Shown: piece after piece, positions 1 to 9,437 of the stretch
Layout of the letters: the number at the start of each line of letters is the position of its first letter
Position numbering within the stretch: the stretch's first letter is position 1
From: Schleiferilactobacillus harbinensis DSM 16991
Lineage (GTDB): Bacteria; Bacillota; Bacilli; Lactobacillales; Lactobacillaceae
Direction: 5' to 3'
DNA: 64,000 nucleotides
Assembly: GCF_000425885.1 (NCBI RefSeq)
Contig: NZ_AUEH01000011.1
Coordinates: 1-64,000 of the forward strand
The notes under the pieces: model-generated
What the model was told of the DNA's origin: nothing
Databases searched by the model: none
Seen by the model: the letters and a program-made list of their open reading frames with translations, nothing else
Made by a program: the position numbers and the translations under genes

Positions 1-99
1 CATCACGTTCCTGGGCTGGGGGAGGTATACGCCATAAGCTCTTACTAACCATCAATTTTCTTCCTGCACCTTCTTGACTTCAGACCGCAAGTCTTGAAC

Positions 100-128
100 A
101 AAAAGGAGCAGGCATTTCTGCCTGCCCC
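100..128 (-). terminator. Rho-independent terminator after the PTS IIC gene
   Basis: A ten-pair stem (GGGGCAGGCA with TGCCTGCTCC, one G-U pair) with a GAAA loop is followed on the minus strand by TTTTTG. It lies just downstream of the PTS permease stop codon. Positions 1-99 show no gene that I can recognise. Confidence 0.85.
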
Positions 129-138
129 GAACATGACC

Positions 139-1449
139 TTACTTGGTTGTTGCCACTTTATCCGTATCGTCGTCCAGCAGCTCGCCCTTCAATTCCGCGT
201 TGTCCATTGCTTTCACAAAGGGATAGAATACGGCCATGGAGAATAGCCAGCCGACGACAACGAAGGCCACGGCCGCCCAACTGCCGTTCGTGGAAAGAAA
301 GGCTTTGATGGGTGCCGGGGTGATCCACGGGATCGTCAGCACTGGGATGGGCAGCCAGTGCAGCGGCACCATGATCACGGCCACAATGGCGACGATGAAG
401 GAAGACAGAATAAACGGAATCATCATCAACGGATTGAGCATGATCGGCAGTCCAAAAATCAGCGGTTCACCGATGTTGAAAATCGCCGCTGGCAGGGCCA
501 GCCAGCCCATTTTTTTCAACCGTTGCGACTTGCAGGTGAGCAGGACGACAGCCAACGGGAAGACACCGGTCCAGATGTAGTTATCCATTAAGACGCTGGT
601 GAAGGTGTAAGGCAGTGCCTTACCAGCTTGGAACGCGGTCTGGTTGGCGGTGAACATTTGGGTCCAGAACGTGCCGGCCACACCGCTGACGATATTCCCA
701 CCGTGGATCCCGACGGACCACAGAATCCGGTTCAGGAACGTGGCCACCAGAACGGCCCAAGGCGTATCCCCGACAACGACCAGCGGTTGGAAGATATCCG
801 AGATCAGTTTCGGCAAATCCAGATTCAAGACGAAGCGGAACAGCCACCAGATAATGATCACACAGGAGGCTGGAATCAAGGCACTGAAGGAACTGGAGAC
901 CATGGGCGGCACATTTTCCGGCAGTTTGATCGTCCAGTGCCGGCGAATGAAGAAACGGTACATTTCGACGCTGAGGATCCCGACCATGATGGCAGAAAAG
1001 ACGCCGATCGCGCCCATATAAGTGACTGGTAAACCGGCAAACGGCACCGGCGTCTTGCTGCCTTTAACCAGGGTATTCACTGTTTGAACCGGGTTGATCA
1101 ACAGATACGATGCAACGGCCAGAATCATCGGTTGAATAATATCCGTCTTTTCCCCCTTGTTTTTGTTATACCATTCCACCAGCGCATATGAGGTGGTGAT
1201 GACGGTATAGAGGGCGATAAAGGCGGTGCCGACCCCGGCGGCCGAGGCCAGCGTCGTTTTGAACCCGCCGATGAAGTTTTGGTACGCCGGGACTGGGAAG
1301 GCGGATAATAGCGTAAAGATGGAGCCGATGATCAAGAGGCTCATGATCCCCAGCCCAGTCCGCTGAATCACTTGAATATAGCGGTATTGGGAGAACTTAA
1401 TTAACGGCGGTGCAATTTTCTCTTCGACAAACTTAGTGATGTGATCCAT
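139..1449 (-). CDS. PTS sugar transporter subunit IIC, lactose/cellobiose family
   Basis: The 436-residue product is a membrane permease of the phosphoenolpyruvate phosphotransferase system, which carries a sugar across the membrane while IIB phosphorylates it. It has about ten hydrophobic segments and the family motifs GIHGGN (about residue 245) and NIGEPLIFG (about residue 320). Length matches stand-alone cellobiose-type IIC proteins. The ATG follows an AAGGGG ribosome binding site. No IIA or IIB gene is next to it, so the partner subunits must be elsewhere. Substrate is not certain: cellobiose, chitobiose and lactose are all possible. It is divergent from the gene at 1545 and they share a palindromic operator-like site. 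Confidence 0.9.
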   Translation of the reverse strand: MDHITKFVEEKIAPPLIKFSQYRYIQVIQRTGLGIMSLLIIGSIFTLLSAFPVPAYQNFIGGFKTTLASAAGVGTAFIALYTVITTSYALVEWYNKNKGEKTDIIQPMILAVASYLLINPVQTVNTLVKGSKTPVPFAGLPVTYMGAIGVFSAIMVGILSVEMYRFFIRRHWTIKLPENVPPMVSSSFSALIPASCVIIIWWLFRFVLNLDLPKLISDIFQPLVVVGDTPWAVLVATFLNRILWSVGIHGGNIVSGVAGTFWTQMFTANQTAFQAGKALPYTFTSVLMDNYIWTGVFPLAVVLLTCKSQRLKKMGWLALPAAIFNIGEPLIFGLPIMLNPLMMIPFILSSFIVAIVAVIMVPLHWLPIPVLTIPWITPAPIKAFLSTNGSWAAVAFVVVGWLFSMAVFYPFVKAMDNAELKGELLDDDTDKVATTK

Positions 1450-1505
1450 CAGAAAACACCCCTTCTAGTCATGATTTTCCCCTGAAGAACATGCTACACT
1501 ATGTT

Positions 1506-1525
1506 GTAGTGAACGTATTCACTAC
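1506..1525. promoter_or_regulatory. palindromic operator-like site between divergent genes
   Basis: GTAGTGAA-N4-TTCACTAC is a perfect inverted repeat with 8-bp arms. It sits between the divergent PTS permease gene and the small gene at 1545, 20 bp before the latter's start. Such a site normally binds a dimeric repressor (for example of the GntR type). No regulator gene lies beside it, so the regulator is unknown. Confidence 0.6.
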
Positions 1526-1544
1526 ATGAAAGGAGCTACCCGTG

Positions 1545-1769
1545 ATGATTATTGTGCTCAGTCCCTTGATGCAGCAGCAGATTATCGACTTTTTAGAAGC
1601 CCAGTCCGATCCATCTTTTAAGTTTGAAAAGAAGAAAGGTATAGAACTGTACTTCACCACGGATGCCGCGGACGCGGAAGCCGCAGCCGATATTGCCAAA
1701 CAGCGGATCAAGAGTCAACCCACCTTCTCCCCTTTGTTGATTAAGGTGCGCACTGAAGAATATTTGTAA
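1545..1769 (+). CDS. small protein of unknown function
   Basis: A 74-residue product that I do not recognise. It starts at an ATG nine bases after GGAG (a GTG one codon earlier is also possible). The sequence is soluble-looking, with an N-terminal hydrophobic strand (IIVLSP), a lysine-rich centre and an alanine-rich helix. It has its own terminator and is divergently transcribed from the PTS permease across a shared palindrome, which suggests co-regulation with sugar uptake. This is inference from position only. Confidence 0.6.
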   Translation: MIIVLSPLMQQQIIDFLEAQSDPSFKFEKKKGIELYFTTDAADAEAAADIAKQRIKSQPTFSPLLIKVRTEEYL

Positions 1770-1794
1770 TTAATTGGCGCCTTGTTTTCACAGT

Positions 1795-1828
1795 ATAGAC
1801 CAGTTCAGGAGAGCTGGTCTATTTTTTA
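1795..1828 (+). terminator. Rho-independent terminator
   Basis: ATAGACCAG and CTGGTCTAT form a nine-pair stem followed by TTTTTT, 25 bp after the stop codon of the small gene at 1545. Confidence 0.85.
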
Positions 1829-1931
1829 TTATTGCAACCCCTTACAACTCAAATTATACAGGATAGAAATACAAATTCAACGGATAACAAGAATTATTTT
1901 CGAGGGCGAAATTTGGTTTCTTCCGCGGGTC

Positions 1932-1963
1932 AAAAAAGGCACGCAGCGTGGCCGTTGCGTGCC
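1932..1963 (-). terminator. Rho-independent terminator after pepT
   Basis: On the minus strand GGCACGCA pairs with TGCGTGCC and is followed by six T residues, 15 bp beyond the pepT stop codon. Confidence 0.85.
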
Positions 1964-1977
1964 GAGTGTTTCACTAA

Positions 1978-3222
1978 TTATTTAGCGGCGTTCAGTTGAA
2001 CAATTTCTAACAAGACATCCACGGCTTTAGCCATCGTTTGTTCAGAAACAAACTCGAAGCGGCCGTGCATATTCTCGCCGCCGGCGAACAAGTTCGGAGT
2101 CGGCAGGCCCATGAAGGACAGCTTGGACCCGTCGGTGCCGCCGCGGACCGGAGTTTCATCCGGGGTGATGTCCAGATTGTGCATCGCCTGTTCCGCCAAG
2201 CGGACCACGTCCATGTGGTCCTTCATGACGTCGATCATATTGTAATACTGGTCGTGCATTGTCACAGTCACCCGGGGTTCATCCAAGCGGGCATTCAGCT
2301 TGTCAGCAATGGCCTGGGCCTTTTGCTTGCGCTCTTCCAGGCCGGCCCGTTCGAAGTCACGGATGATGTAATCCAGTTCGGCGTGATCCGGAGTCCCCTC
2401 GAAGGATAGCAGATGGAAGAAGCCGGCGCGGCCCCGGGTTTCTTCGGGTACTTCATCTTGGGGTAAATTATTTTGAAAATCGATGCCCAATTGAATGGCG
2501 TTGATCATCGTGTGGTAGGCCGTGGAAGGATGAACATTCTTACCCTTGATTGCTACGTGCAGCGAGGCGGCGGAGAAGGTTTCATATTCCAGCTCGCCCA
2601 ATGGCCCGCCGTCAACGGTGTAAGCAAAGTCGGCCGCAAAATCCTTGACGTCGAAATGATCGGCACCGGTGCCGATTTCTTCGTCCGGACCGAAACCGAT
2701 GCGGATATCGCCGTGTTTGATCTCCGGATGAGCCAGTAAATACTCGGCCAGGCTGAAGATCTCAGCGACGCCGGACTTGTCGTCTGACCCCAGCAAAGTC
2801 GTGCCGTCGGTGGTAATCAACGTATGGCCTGCGTAATTCTTTAAAGCCGGGAAATCTTTCGGATCCAGCGTATATTCTCCGGCAGGGTCCAACTTGATTA
2901 CGGAATGGCCGTCATAGTTTTCGACGATCTGCGGTTTGACGCCTTCCGCATTAAAATCCGCCGTATCCACGTGGGCCAAAAAGCCGATGGTCGGCACCTG
3001 GTGGTCCGTATTGCCGGGAATTGTTGCCGTGACGTATCCGTTGGCATCGTTATACCGGGCATCGGATAACCCAATTTCTTTTAATTCATCAACCAGTTGG
3101 TGCAGGAATTTAACTTCCCGCTCTGCACTCGGGATAGTCGTTGATTTCTCATCAGAACGAGTATTGATCTTGACGTAACGTAAAAAACGGGGAATTAAAG
3201 TGGGATACTTGGTGTCTGCCAT
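1978..3222 (-). CDS. pepT: peptidase T (tripeptide aminopeptidase)
   Basis: The 414-residue M20-family zinc peptidase releases the N-terminal residue of tripeptides in the cytosol, as part of peptide use in lactic acid bacteria. Metal-binding motifs are in the expected order: HVDT, GSDDKSG, the catalytic glutamates in [15 protein letters not shown], and a C-terminal histidine in ENMHGRFE. The chosen ATG (protein starting MADTKYP) has an AGG nine bases upstream; the longer reading frame adds three residues without support. It has its own terminator. Confidence 0.95.
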   Translation of the reverse strand: MADTKYPTLIPRFLRYVKINTRSDEKSTTIPSAEREVKFLHQLVDELKEIGLSDARYNDANGYVTATIPGNTDHQVPTIGFLAHVDTADFNAEGVKPQIVENYDGHSVIKLDPAGEYTLDPKDFPALKNYAGHTLITTDGTTLLGSDDKSGVAEIFSLAEYLLAHPEIKHGDIRIGFGPDEEIGTGADHFDVKDFAADFAYTVDGGPLGELEYETFSAASLHVAIKGKNVHPSTAYHTMINAIQLGIDFQNNLPQDEVPEETRGRAGFFHLLSFEGTPDHAELDYIIRDFERAGLEERKQKAQAIADKLNARLDEPRVTVTMHDQYYNMIDVMKDHMDVVRLAEQAMHNLDITPDETPVRGGTDGSKLSFMGLPTPNLFAGGENMHGRFEFVSEQTMAKAVDVLLEIVQLNAAK

Positions 3223-3253
3223 AAGTAGCAACCTGCTTTCTGAATTAATGGAA

Positions 3254-4369
3254 TTAGAGAAATGTAAAGGGGTCGGTGGACAGCGGTGATGGCATCACCG
3301 TGATGTCCCAGTGGTTCTCATCCGCCCAAGCGGCGAGCTTTTCGCTCATCTGGGGAATGACGATACTTTCAATGTGGTGACCAGGATCGATCACCGGCAA
3401 ATCCGCCGCTAGCATGTCGTGGCCGGTATGGTAATACACATCCCCGGTCACAAAGGCTTCAGCACCAGCCGCTTGGGCCTGATGGAAGAATTTACCGCCG
3501 TCACCGCCAACGACTGCCACCCGACGGATGGATCTTTGCAGATCTTTAGCCACCACGCGCAGACCCTGCAAAGCGAAGACCTGTTTAATATGGTCTGCCA
3601 AATCGCGAACAGTCAGCGCCTGGGGCAGTGTGCCGATCCGGCCGATACCGATATGCTGCGCCGGATAAGCTTCAGTGAAGATATCATAAGCGGGTTCTTC
3701 ATAGGGGTGGACTTCATGCATGGCCAGCAAAACATCAGCCCGCAGCGAATGGGGGAAAATTACTTCGACGCGGCTTTCATGCACGACTTCCGGTTTGGCG
3801 ACCGCGCCAATCGCCGGATGAGCACCCGCTTCAGGCGTGAAGCGGCCTTCGCCGTCATTGGTAAAGGACGCCCCGCTGTAATCGCCGATCTGACCGGCGC
3901 CGGCCGCCGCCAGCGCATGGCGCATCACATCGGCGTTGTCCGCTGGGGTGAAGACGATCAATTTTTCCAGCGGATCATCGTTGCTCCGGGCAAACGGCTG
4001 CACATCCTGCAAGCCAATGGCCGCTGCCAGCCAATCGTTCATGCCGCCCACTGCTTTATCCAAGTTGGTATGGGCGGCAAATACGCTGATGCCGTGGGTC
4101 AGCAAACTGGCATACATTCGATTCTGCGGATCAGCCAAGTCCAGATTGCGCGCTGGGCGGAAGATCATCGGGTGGTGGGCCCAAATTAAATCAATATTTT
4201 GGGCAATTGCGTAATCCACCACTTCCGGCCGGACATCCAGGGTGACGAGTACGCGGTGCACGACGGCTTGCCGATCCCCCAGCTGAAATCCGGTGGGGTC
4301 ATTTCCTTCCCGTAAATACCGCGGTGCAAAGCGGTCGCTGCGATTGATAATATCTTGGACAGTGGTCAT
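3254..4369 (-). CDS. Nif3-like dinuclear metal centre protein
   Basis: The 371-residue product belongs to the Nif3/YqfO family, hexameric ring proteins with a two-metal site per subunit whose cellular role is still debated (GTP cyclohydrolase-like in some reports). The metal motif WAHHPMIF is near residue 65 and a C-terminal HH (PGHHIES) near residue 331 completes the site. The length shows the inserted YqfO/PII-like central domain typical of Firmicutes. The start codon overlaps the trmK stop codon (TAATG), so the pair is translationally coupled, as in many Firmicutes. Confidence 0.9.
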   Translation of the reverse strand: MTTVQDIINRSDRFAPRYLREGNDPTGFQLGDRQAVVHRVLVTLDVRPEVVDYAIAQNIDLIWAHHPMIFRPARNLDLADPQNRMYASLLTHGISVFAAHTNLDKAVGGMNDWLAAAIGLQDVQPFARSNDDPLEKLIVFTPADNADVMRHALAAAGAGQIGDYSGASFTNDGEGRFTPEAGAHPAIGAVAKPEVVHESRVEVIFPHSLRADVLLAMHEVHPYEEPAYDIFTEAYPAQHIGIGRIGTLPQALTVRDLADHIKQVFALQGLRVVAKDLQRSIRRVAVVGGDGGKFFHQAQAAGAEAFVTGDVYYHTGHDMLAADLPVIDPGHHIESIVIPQMSEKLAAWADENHWDITVMPSPLSTDPFTFL

Positions 4370-5079
4370 TAGGCTAACTCCTTCTCAATCATTTGCTGTT
4401 CTTCTTTCACTTGATCAGCCTTTTCCGATTGATCCGTTTGGGCCTGTCGCAGATCGGCTAATAATTCTTGGTTGTGGTCGTGGCGATCCTGCCAATAACG
4501 GCGCCAGACTTCGCTCTTTTCCTGACGCAGATGCGGTCCCATTAAAATATCAGCTGGCGCCAGCGTCACGGCTTCTTGGACCGGGTCGGCGACAATAATT
4601 TCATAAATATGGTGATCTTCGTCGATGATCCGTTCCGCATTGATGCTGTACCGGTGCTGCACCAACCAGGTGCGCACCCGGTCACTGCCGATATTCGGCT
4701 GCAAAATCAACCGTTCGGTGTGCTGCAAGTCAGACTGGCCGGCCTCCAAAATATCGGTGATCAGCGCCCCGCCCATACCGGCAATGACAACACAGGTGAT
4801 GCCGTCATCCGCCGTCAGCGTGCTGAGTCCGTCGCCTTGGCGGACACTGACTTGGCTGGTCACTTGGGCTTCAGTCACATTGCGGGTGGCACTGGCTACC
4901 GGGCCGGCCCCAACATCGCTGGCGACAACGCGGGGAGACACCCCTTCATGGATGAGATAAATCGGCAAGTAGGCATGATCGGTCCCGATATCTGCCACGA
5001 CGGCATCTTGGGGGATAAATTGAGCCACGACCGCGAGCCGATCGGACAATAACGTTGCGGTGTGTTTGTCTTGCGTCAC
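4369..5079 (-). CDS. trmK: tRNA (adenine22-N1)-methyltransferase
   Basis: This SAM-dependent enzyme methylates N1 of A22 in tRNA. The Rossmann motif I is VADIGTDHAYLP and the family motif VIAGMGGALI follows; a lysine/glutamine-rich coiled coil forms the C-terminus. I place the start at a GTG eight bases after GGAGG; the longer frame begins with a TTG that has no ribosome binding site and lies at the -10 box. A TATACT -10 sequence sits just upstream (about 5113). It is coupled to the Nif3-like gene downstream. Confidence 0.92.
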   Translation of the reverse strand: MTQDKHTATLLSDRLAVVAQFIPQDAVVADIGTDHAYLPIYLIHEGVSPRVVASDVGAGPVASATRNVTEAQVTSQVSVRQGDGLSTLTADDGITCVVIAGMGGALITDILEAGQSDLQHTERLILQPNIGSDRVRTWLVQHRYSINAERIIDEDHHIYEIIVADPVQEAVTLAPADILMGPHLRQEKSEVWRRYWQDRHDHNQELLADLRQAQTDQSEKADQVKEEQQMIEKELA

Positions 5080-5128
5080 AAAAAAGGCCTCCACTTTCTC
5101 TTGATACAAATAGTATACTCAGTATACC

Positions 5129-5158
5129 AAAAAAAGCCCGCGGCAACCGGCCGCGGGC
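5129..5158 (-). terminator. Rho-independent terminator
   Basis: On the minus strand GCCCGCGGC-CGGTT-GCCGCGGGC is followed by seven T residues. It ends transcription of the membrane-protein gene at 5175 just before the trmK promoter. Confidence 0.9.
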
Positions 5159-5174
5159 AATAAAATAAGAAAAA

Positions 5175-5420
5175 TCACAGCAAAATATGGTGAGCATCAC
5201 GCGTCCGGTGGGTCCGCCGGTAAAGCTGCCAGTTTCCCAGCGCTGCCGTCAGCGCAACCACGGTGCCGACGACGATCAAACCGTCCACGCCGTCCTTTTG
5301 GACCAACGCATCATAAAACAGGGCGCCGATCCCCACAAGACTCAACAGTGCATACAATACCGCCATCAATGCCCAGCGATGCGCCGGGTCCGGTAACGGT
5401 CCAGGATTGTCACTATCCAT
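5175..5420 (-). CDS. small membrane protein, two transmembrane segments
   Basis: An 81-residue protein of unknown function. After a short proline-rich N-terminus (DNPGPLPDP) it has two hydrophobic segments (about residues 17-40 and 47-63) and a basic, histidine-containing tail. The ATG has GGAG eight bases upstream; a longer reading frame adds eight unsupported residues. It lies between trmK and the MerR-like gene and has its own terminator. Confidence 0.7.
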   Translation of the reverse strand: MDSDNPGPLPDPAHRWALMAVLYALLSLVGIGALFYDALVQKDGVDGLIVVGTVVALTAALGNWQLYRRTHRTRDAHHILL

Positions 5421-5488
5421 AAAAATCACTCCATTTTCTCTCATGCCTTTGACAATATTATAGCATCATTACCAAAAAGGTACAGTGG

Positions 5489-6106
5489 TTAGCGTCGAAA
5501 GCGTTCCCACCAAGAACGCTTTGGATGGTCATCCGCCGGCAGCTGCATGTCCGCTAAGGTCTTGGGCCGATCATTGTGTTCCACGGCGACTTCCGCGGCG
5601 TGGGGATCCAAATAGGTGTGCGTCCGCGGTTTGGCAGATGCAGGCGGGGCGGCACTAATTTCAGTTGGCCGAGTCGTGACGTCACGCTTCTCCACCGCTT
5701 TGACCTGATCGGCCAAATTCGGATCCACCTGATGCAGCATTTCCAGGATTCGCGTATTTTGCTCAATCACTGTGGAGACGAGCTGGCGCAGCTGGTTGAT
5801 TTCTTCCTGCTGGTTCTGGACGGTCACGGCCAAATCGGCGGCGGGCTCGGCGGCACGATTCACTGGTGCCAGCACCGCGCGTACCGCCGCCTGGATGGAC
5901 AAATGTTCAGTGCTTACCCGCTGGGTGATGGCGGTAAGCTGTTGAATCGCCGTTGCCGAGTAAAGCCGGCCGCGCCGGTTATTGCGGGGGAAGGCTGCCC
6001 CATTTTCTTCCATGGCTGCGGATAACCGTCGTAACCGGTCAGCCGAGATACCCAGAGTCTGAGCAGTCTCCGTCACTGTCTGCAAGTCTTCTTTCACCAT
6101 CATCAT
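5489..6106 (-). CDS. MerR-like helix-turn-helix protein with coiled coil and basic C-terminal tip
   Basis: The 205-residue product has an N-terminal MerR-type winged helix (about residues 8-70, with the LGISADRLRR turn and an NNRRGRLYS wing), a glutamine-rich coiled coil (about 90-125), a linker rich in alanine, proline and charged residues, and a C-terminal tip KRSWWERFRR. This order resembles RacA-type proteins of Firmicutes, which bind DNA at one end and the cell pole at the other, but I cannot show homology. Three ATG codons in a row follow GGGGGCGG, so the exact start is unsure by two residues. Confidence 0.6.
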   Translation of the reverse strand: MMMVKEDLQTVTETAQTLGISADRLRRLSAAMEENGAAFPRNNRRGRLYSATAIQQLTAITQRVSTEHLSIQAAVRAVLAPVNRAAEPAADLAVTVQNQQEEINQLRQLVSTVIEQNTRILEMLHQVDPNLADQVKAVEKRDVTTRPTEISAAPPASAKPRTHTYLDPHAAEVAVEHNDRPKTLADMQLPADDHPKRSWWERFRR

Positions 6107-6166
6107 GCCGCCCCCAATGTCACATGTTAATTATATTGTACCAAAACTCGGGCTGATGACGGTAAA

Positions 6167-6206
6167 GAAAAAGGAAAGAGCAACGCCTGCCGGCCCTGCT
6201 CTTTCC
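6167..6206 (-). terminator. Rho-independent terminator after rpoD
   Basis: GGAAAGAGCA and TGCTCTTTCC form a ten-pair stem, followed on the minus strand by TTTTTC. It ends the glyQ-glyS-dnaG-rpoD series. Confidence 0.85.
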
Positions 6207-6213
6207 GCCTGGT

Positions 6214-7329
6214 TTAATCCAAGAAATCCTTCAATTGTTTCGAGCGAGACGGGTGGCGCAGCTTGCGCAGGGCCTTGGCCTCGATTTGGCGAATTCGTTC
6301 TCTGGTGACGCCGAATACTTTGCCGACTTCCTCCAGAGTGCGGGTCCGACCATCATCCAAGCCGAAGCGCAACCGCAGAACGTTTTCTTCCCGATCAGTC
6401 AACGTGTCCAGAACGCTCTCCAACTGTTCCTTGAGCAGTTCGTTAGACGCATGCTCTTCCGGACTGGTGGCGTCGTGGTCCTCGATGAAGTCCCCTAAGT
6501 GGGAATCATCCTCTTCGCCGATGGGTGTCTCCAGAGAAACTGGTTCTTGGGCAATCTTCAAGATTTCCCGCACCTTCTCCGTAGGCAGATCCATCTCGGC
6601 ACCAATTTCTTCCGGTGTTGGTTCCCGGCCTAGATCTTGCAACAGCTGCCGCTGGATCCGAATCAGTTTATTGATGGTTTCAACCATGTGGACTGGGATC
6701 CGAATGGTCCGCGCCTGGTCGGCAATCGCCCGGGTAATCGCCTGGCGAATCCACCACGTGGCGTAAGTGGAGAACTTGAACCCTTTGCGGTAGTCGAATT
6801 TCTCGACGGCCTTCATTAAGCCCATGTTCCCTTCCTGGATCAGGTCCAGGAACTGCATGCCCCGGCCGACGTAACGCTTGGCAATGGAAACCACCAAGCG
6901 TAAGTTGGCTTCTGCTAACCGCTGCTTGGCTTCTTCATCGCCCTGTTCGATCTTCAGGGCTAATTCGACTTCTTCGTCCGCAGTTAACAGCGGCACCCGG
7001 CCGATTTCCTTCAGATACATGCGTACAGGATCGTTGATCTTCACGCCAGTGGGCGCGGACAAATCACGCAATTCCTTCTTCGAAACAGCCTTTTCTTTCT
7101 TCAGGCTCCGTTCAGCTGGTTCGCCATTCTCGTCAACGATGCTGATGCCGTTGTCTTCGACCTTCTGCATCACATCATCAATGTCGTTGGACTCGAGTTT
7201 GAAGGGTTTCACAATTCTTTCAACGAGTTCTTCATTTGTGATTTGCTTCTTGGGTCGGTACTCCTTAACTAAGGCAGTCACGGCCTTGGTCAAGTCTTTC
7301 TTGGATACCGTATTGGTTTCTTTAGCCAT
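6214..7329 (-). CDS. rpoD: RNA polymerase primary sigma factor SigA/RpoD
   Basis: The 371-residue housekeeping sigma factor directs RNA polymerase to -10/-35 promoters. All regions are present: 1.2 ([11 protein letters not shown]), 2.1-2.4 ([26 protein letters not shown]), 3, and 4.2 ([18 protein letters not shown]) at the C-terminus. The ATG (MAKETN) follows GGGGGA by seven bases; an upstream extension of 25 residues overlaps the promoter and is rejected. Gene order dnaG-rpoD is the conserved macromolecular-synthesis arrangement. It has its own promoter at about 7376-7404. Confidence 0.98.
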   Translation of the reverse strand: MAKETNTVSKKDLTKAVTALVKEYRPKKQITNEELVERIVKPFKLESNDIDDVMQKVEDNGISIVDENGEPAERSLKKEKAVSKKELRDLSAPTGVKINDPVRMYLKEIGRVPLLTADEEVELALKIEQGDEEAKQRLAEANLRLVVSIAKRYVGRGMQFLDLIQEGNMGLMKAVEKFDYRKGFKFSTYATWWIRQAITRAIADQARTIRIPVHMVETINKLIRIQRQLLQDLGREPTPEEIGAEMDLPTEKVREILKIAQEPVSLETPIGEEDDSHLGDFIEDHDATSPEEHASNELLKEQLESVLDTLTDREENVLRLRFGLDDGRTRTLEEVGKVFGVTRERIRQIEAKALRKLRHPSRSKQLKDFLD

Positions 7330-7375
7330 CAAGCAATCCCCCTCAATAAAAATGGGCGTAAAAATACACATATAT

Positions 7376-7404
7376 AATATACACCAATTGTGCCACCGAT
7401 GCAA
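7376..7404 (-). promoter_or_regulatory. promoter of rpoD
   Basis: On the minus strand TTGCAT, a 17-bp spacer and TATATT give a sigma-A type promoter between dnaG and rpoD, about 45 bp before the rpoD start codon. Confidence 0.65.
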
Positions 7405-7422
7405 GTCGGCGGCACAATTGGG

Positions 7423-9279
7423 TCAGGAAACCGGTCCTGGTCTCCCCTTCAATTGCTGCTGCAACTGAATGATCTGCATAGCGACTGCTAATTCACGTTC
7501 GCCGTCGCCGTTATCATGGGCTTGGTGCAGCTGCTGCTGCAAGGTATGCAACTCAGTCTGCAGCGGGTGCCGGGACAGGATGTGCAGATAGTCCGTCACC
7601 TGTTCTTCCGAATAATCAGTGGGCAAGTCGCGCATCTCAATTTGCGTGAGCAGCGCGTTTTCCGCATCTGGAACGAAGTCGTTGAAGCCGGCCACGTCAC
7701 CGGCTGAATGACCTGATGCCAAGTAATCCTGCCACAGCAAGTACAGCGTCTGATAATTGACATCCACGAATTCAAAAGTGCCATCCGACTTGCCCTGGAC
7801 TAGGTCCACCACTTCCGGATGGGCCATCATCAATGCCAGCAGGTCCTGTTCTGTCCGCTCCACCAGCGACAGCCGCGGCTGCTCGGGCATCGCCGGGGGC
7901 GGCGGCAGCGGACCATAATCCATGGGGGCGGATTGGCGTCGTTCTGTTTGGCGCGGCCGCTGTTTGGGCAGCTCCGTTTGGATTTGAATTAAGGACGCCT
8001 GGAGCGCCCCTAAATCAACCCCCAGCTGTTTGCTCAAACCGCGCAGATGCACGTCTCGTTCCACCGGCGACGGGTCCTGGGCAATGATCGTCAAGGCGGC
8101 ATCGGTGTAATCCGCCCGAGCGGCGTCCCCAGTCAAGTCACTGCGGCTGGCCAGCTCCCGTAAACCGAAGCCGGTCGGCGTCAACCGATGTTCCGTGATC
8201 TGTTTTTGGAAGGCCTCTGCGCCCCGCTTTTGCACAAATTCATCCGGATCCATACCATCGGGGAGGACGACGGCGCTGACGTTAAAACCTTGGTCGCCGC
8301 CCAAAAGTCCCATTGCCCGTTTGGCCGCCGCAATTCCCGGGGCATCGCCATCGTAACAAATTACGAGACTGTCCGTTAACCGCCGCAGGTCGTAAATCTG
8401 CTGATCCGTGAGGCTGGTCCCCATGGAGGCCACGCCATTTGTTACCCCGGCACTGTAAGCCGAAATCACATCCATGAATCCTTCAAAAAGAATCGCTCGG
8501 TGGTCATCCCGAATCTTGGTCTTGGCCTGATCCAGATTGAACAGCACCTGCCGCTTCGCAAACAGTTTTGTTTCCGGACTGTTCAAGTATTTCGGGGCAT
8601 TGTCGGCCTTGGTCAGAATCCGCCCAGAAAAGGCCACCACCTGGCCGCCCTGATCCCGCACCGGGAACATCACTCGATTATAGAACCGATCTCGCAAATG
8701 GCCATCATCCTGCTCAGTGAACAGACCCGATGTCCGCAGCAGATCGTCATCATAATGCTCGTGCAAATACTGCCACAGCACGTCACCGGTATCCGGGGCA
8801 AAGCCGATATTGAACGTCTCGATCAAATCATCGGCCATCCCCCGCTGGTGCAGATACGCCAGGGCCGTTTCACCCACCTGGGTATTGACCAGAATATGGT
8901 GATAAAAAGCCGCCGCTTGAGTGTGCATCTGGCGCAACTGAGAAATTTCCGGATCCGCGGGTGTCGCCGGCCCTACGTATTCATCCGGCAGTTTTTCACC
9001 AATCATCTCGGCGACTTTCGCCACCGACTCTGGGAACGACAGGTCTTCAATGTCCATGATGAACTTGAAGACATTACCGCCCCGGCCGCAACTGAAACAG
9101 TGGAAGATCTGTTTGTCCGGAGCGACAGAGAATGACGGGGTCTTCTCTTCATGGAACGGACAGAGGCCGAAGTAATTGCGGCCTTGCTTGCGCAACTGGA
9201 CATATTGGCCAACGATATCGAGGATATTGGCCTTCTGGCGGATACCTTCAATGACGTCTTCCGGTATTCTTTGGGCCAT
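7423..9279 (-). CDS. dnaG: DNA primase
   Basis: The 618-residue enzyme makes RNA primers at the replication fork. The N-terminal zinc-binding domain has CPFHEEKTPSF (about residues 40-50) and a CFSCGRGG pair of cysteines; the TOPRIM core has ILFEGFMDV and CYDGDAPG; the C-terminal DnaB-interacting domain follows a low-complexity proline-rich linker (about residue 430). Length is normal. It lies between glyS and rpoD. Confidence 0.98.
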   Translation of the reverse strand: MAQRIPEDVIEGIRQKANILDIVGQYVQLRKQGRNYFGLCPFHEEKTPSFSVAPDKQIFHCFSCGRGGNVFKFIMDIEDLSFPESVAKVAEMIGEKLPDEYVGPATPADPEISQLRQMHTQAAAFYHHILVNTQVGETALAYLHQRGMADDLIETFNIGFAPDTGDVLWQYLHEHYDDDLLRTSGLFTEQDDGHLRDRFYNRVMFPVRDQGGQVVAFSGRILTKADNAPKYLNSPETKLFAKRQVLFNLDQAKTKIRDDHRAILFEGFMDVISAYSAGVTNGVASMGTSLTDQQIYDLRRLTDSLVICYDGDAPGIAAAKRAMGLLGGDQGFNVSAVVLPDGMDPDEFVQKRGAEAFQKQITEHRLTPTGFGLRELASRSDLTGDAARADYTDAALTIIAQDPSPVERDVHLRGLSKQLGVDLGALQASLIQIQTELPKQRPRQTERRQSAPMDYGPLPPPPAMPEQPRLSLVERTEQDLLALMMAHPEVVDLVQGKSDGTFEFVDVNYQTLYLLWQDYLASGHSAGDVAGFNDFVPDAENALLTQIEMRDLPTDYSEEQVTDYLHILSRHPLQTELHTLQQQLHQAHDNGDGERELAVAMQIIQLQQQLKGRPGPVS

Positions 9280-9305
9280 GGGCGGACTCCTTTCTGTTTG
9301 GATCA

Positions 9306-9420
9306 GTGAGAAAAGGGACCGGGACGAGACTCTTTCTTCGTACGGCGTGCCAATTTTGCCGCAGCTTGCGGAGCATTGGCACGCCGTACGTTTGAAAATT
9401 GAGTCTTGTCCCAGTCCGCT
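9306..9420. repeat. palindromic intergenic repeat between glyS and dnaG
   Basis: The intergenic space holds nested inverted repeats: an outer GGGACGAGACTC/GAGTCTTGTCCC pair and an inner CGTACGGCGTGCCAAT/ATTGGCACGCCGTACG pair around a TTGCCGCAGCTTGCGG core. It shares TGCCAAT...GCATTGGCA with the element at 59211-59400 and GTGCCAA with 48330-48400, so it looks like one member of a dispersed palindromic repeat family. Confidence 0.7.
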
Positions 9421-9437
9421 CGGAAAAAGCGTTATAT

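Noticed and set aside
2038-4598. long plus-strand frames opposite pepT, the Nif3-like gene and trmK
   Set aside because: They are shadows of GC-rich minus-strand genes with clear family motifs.
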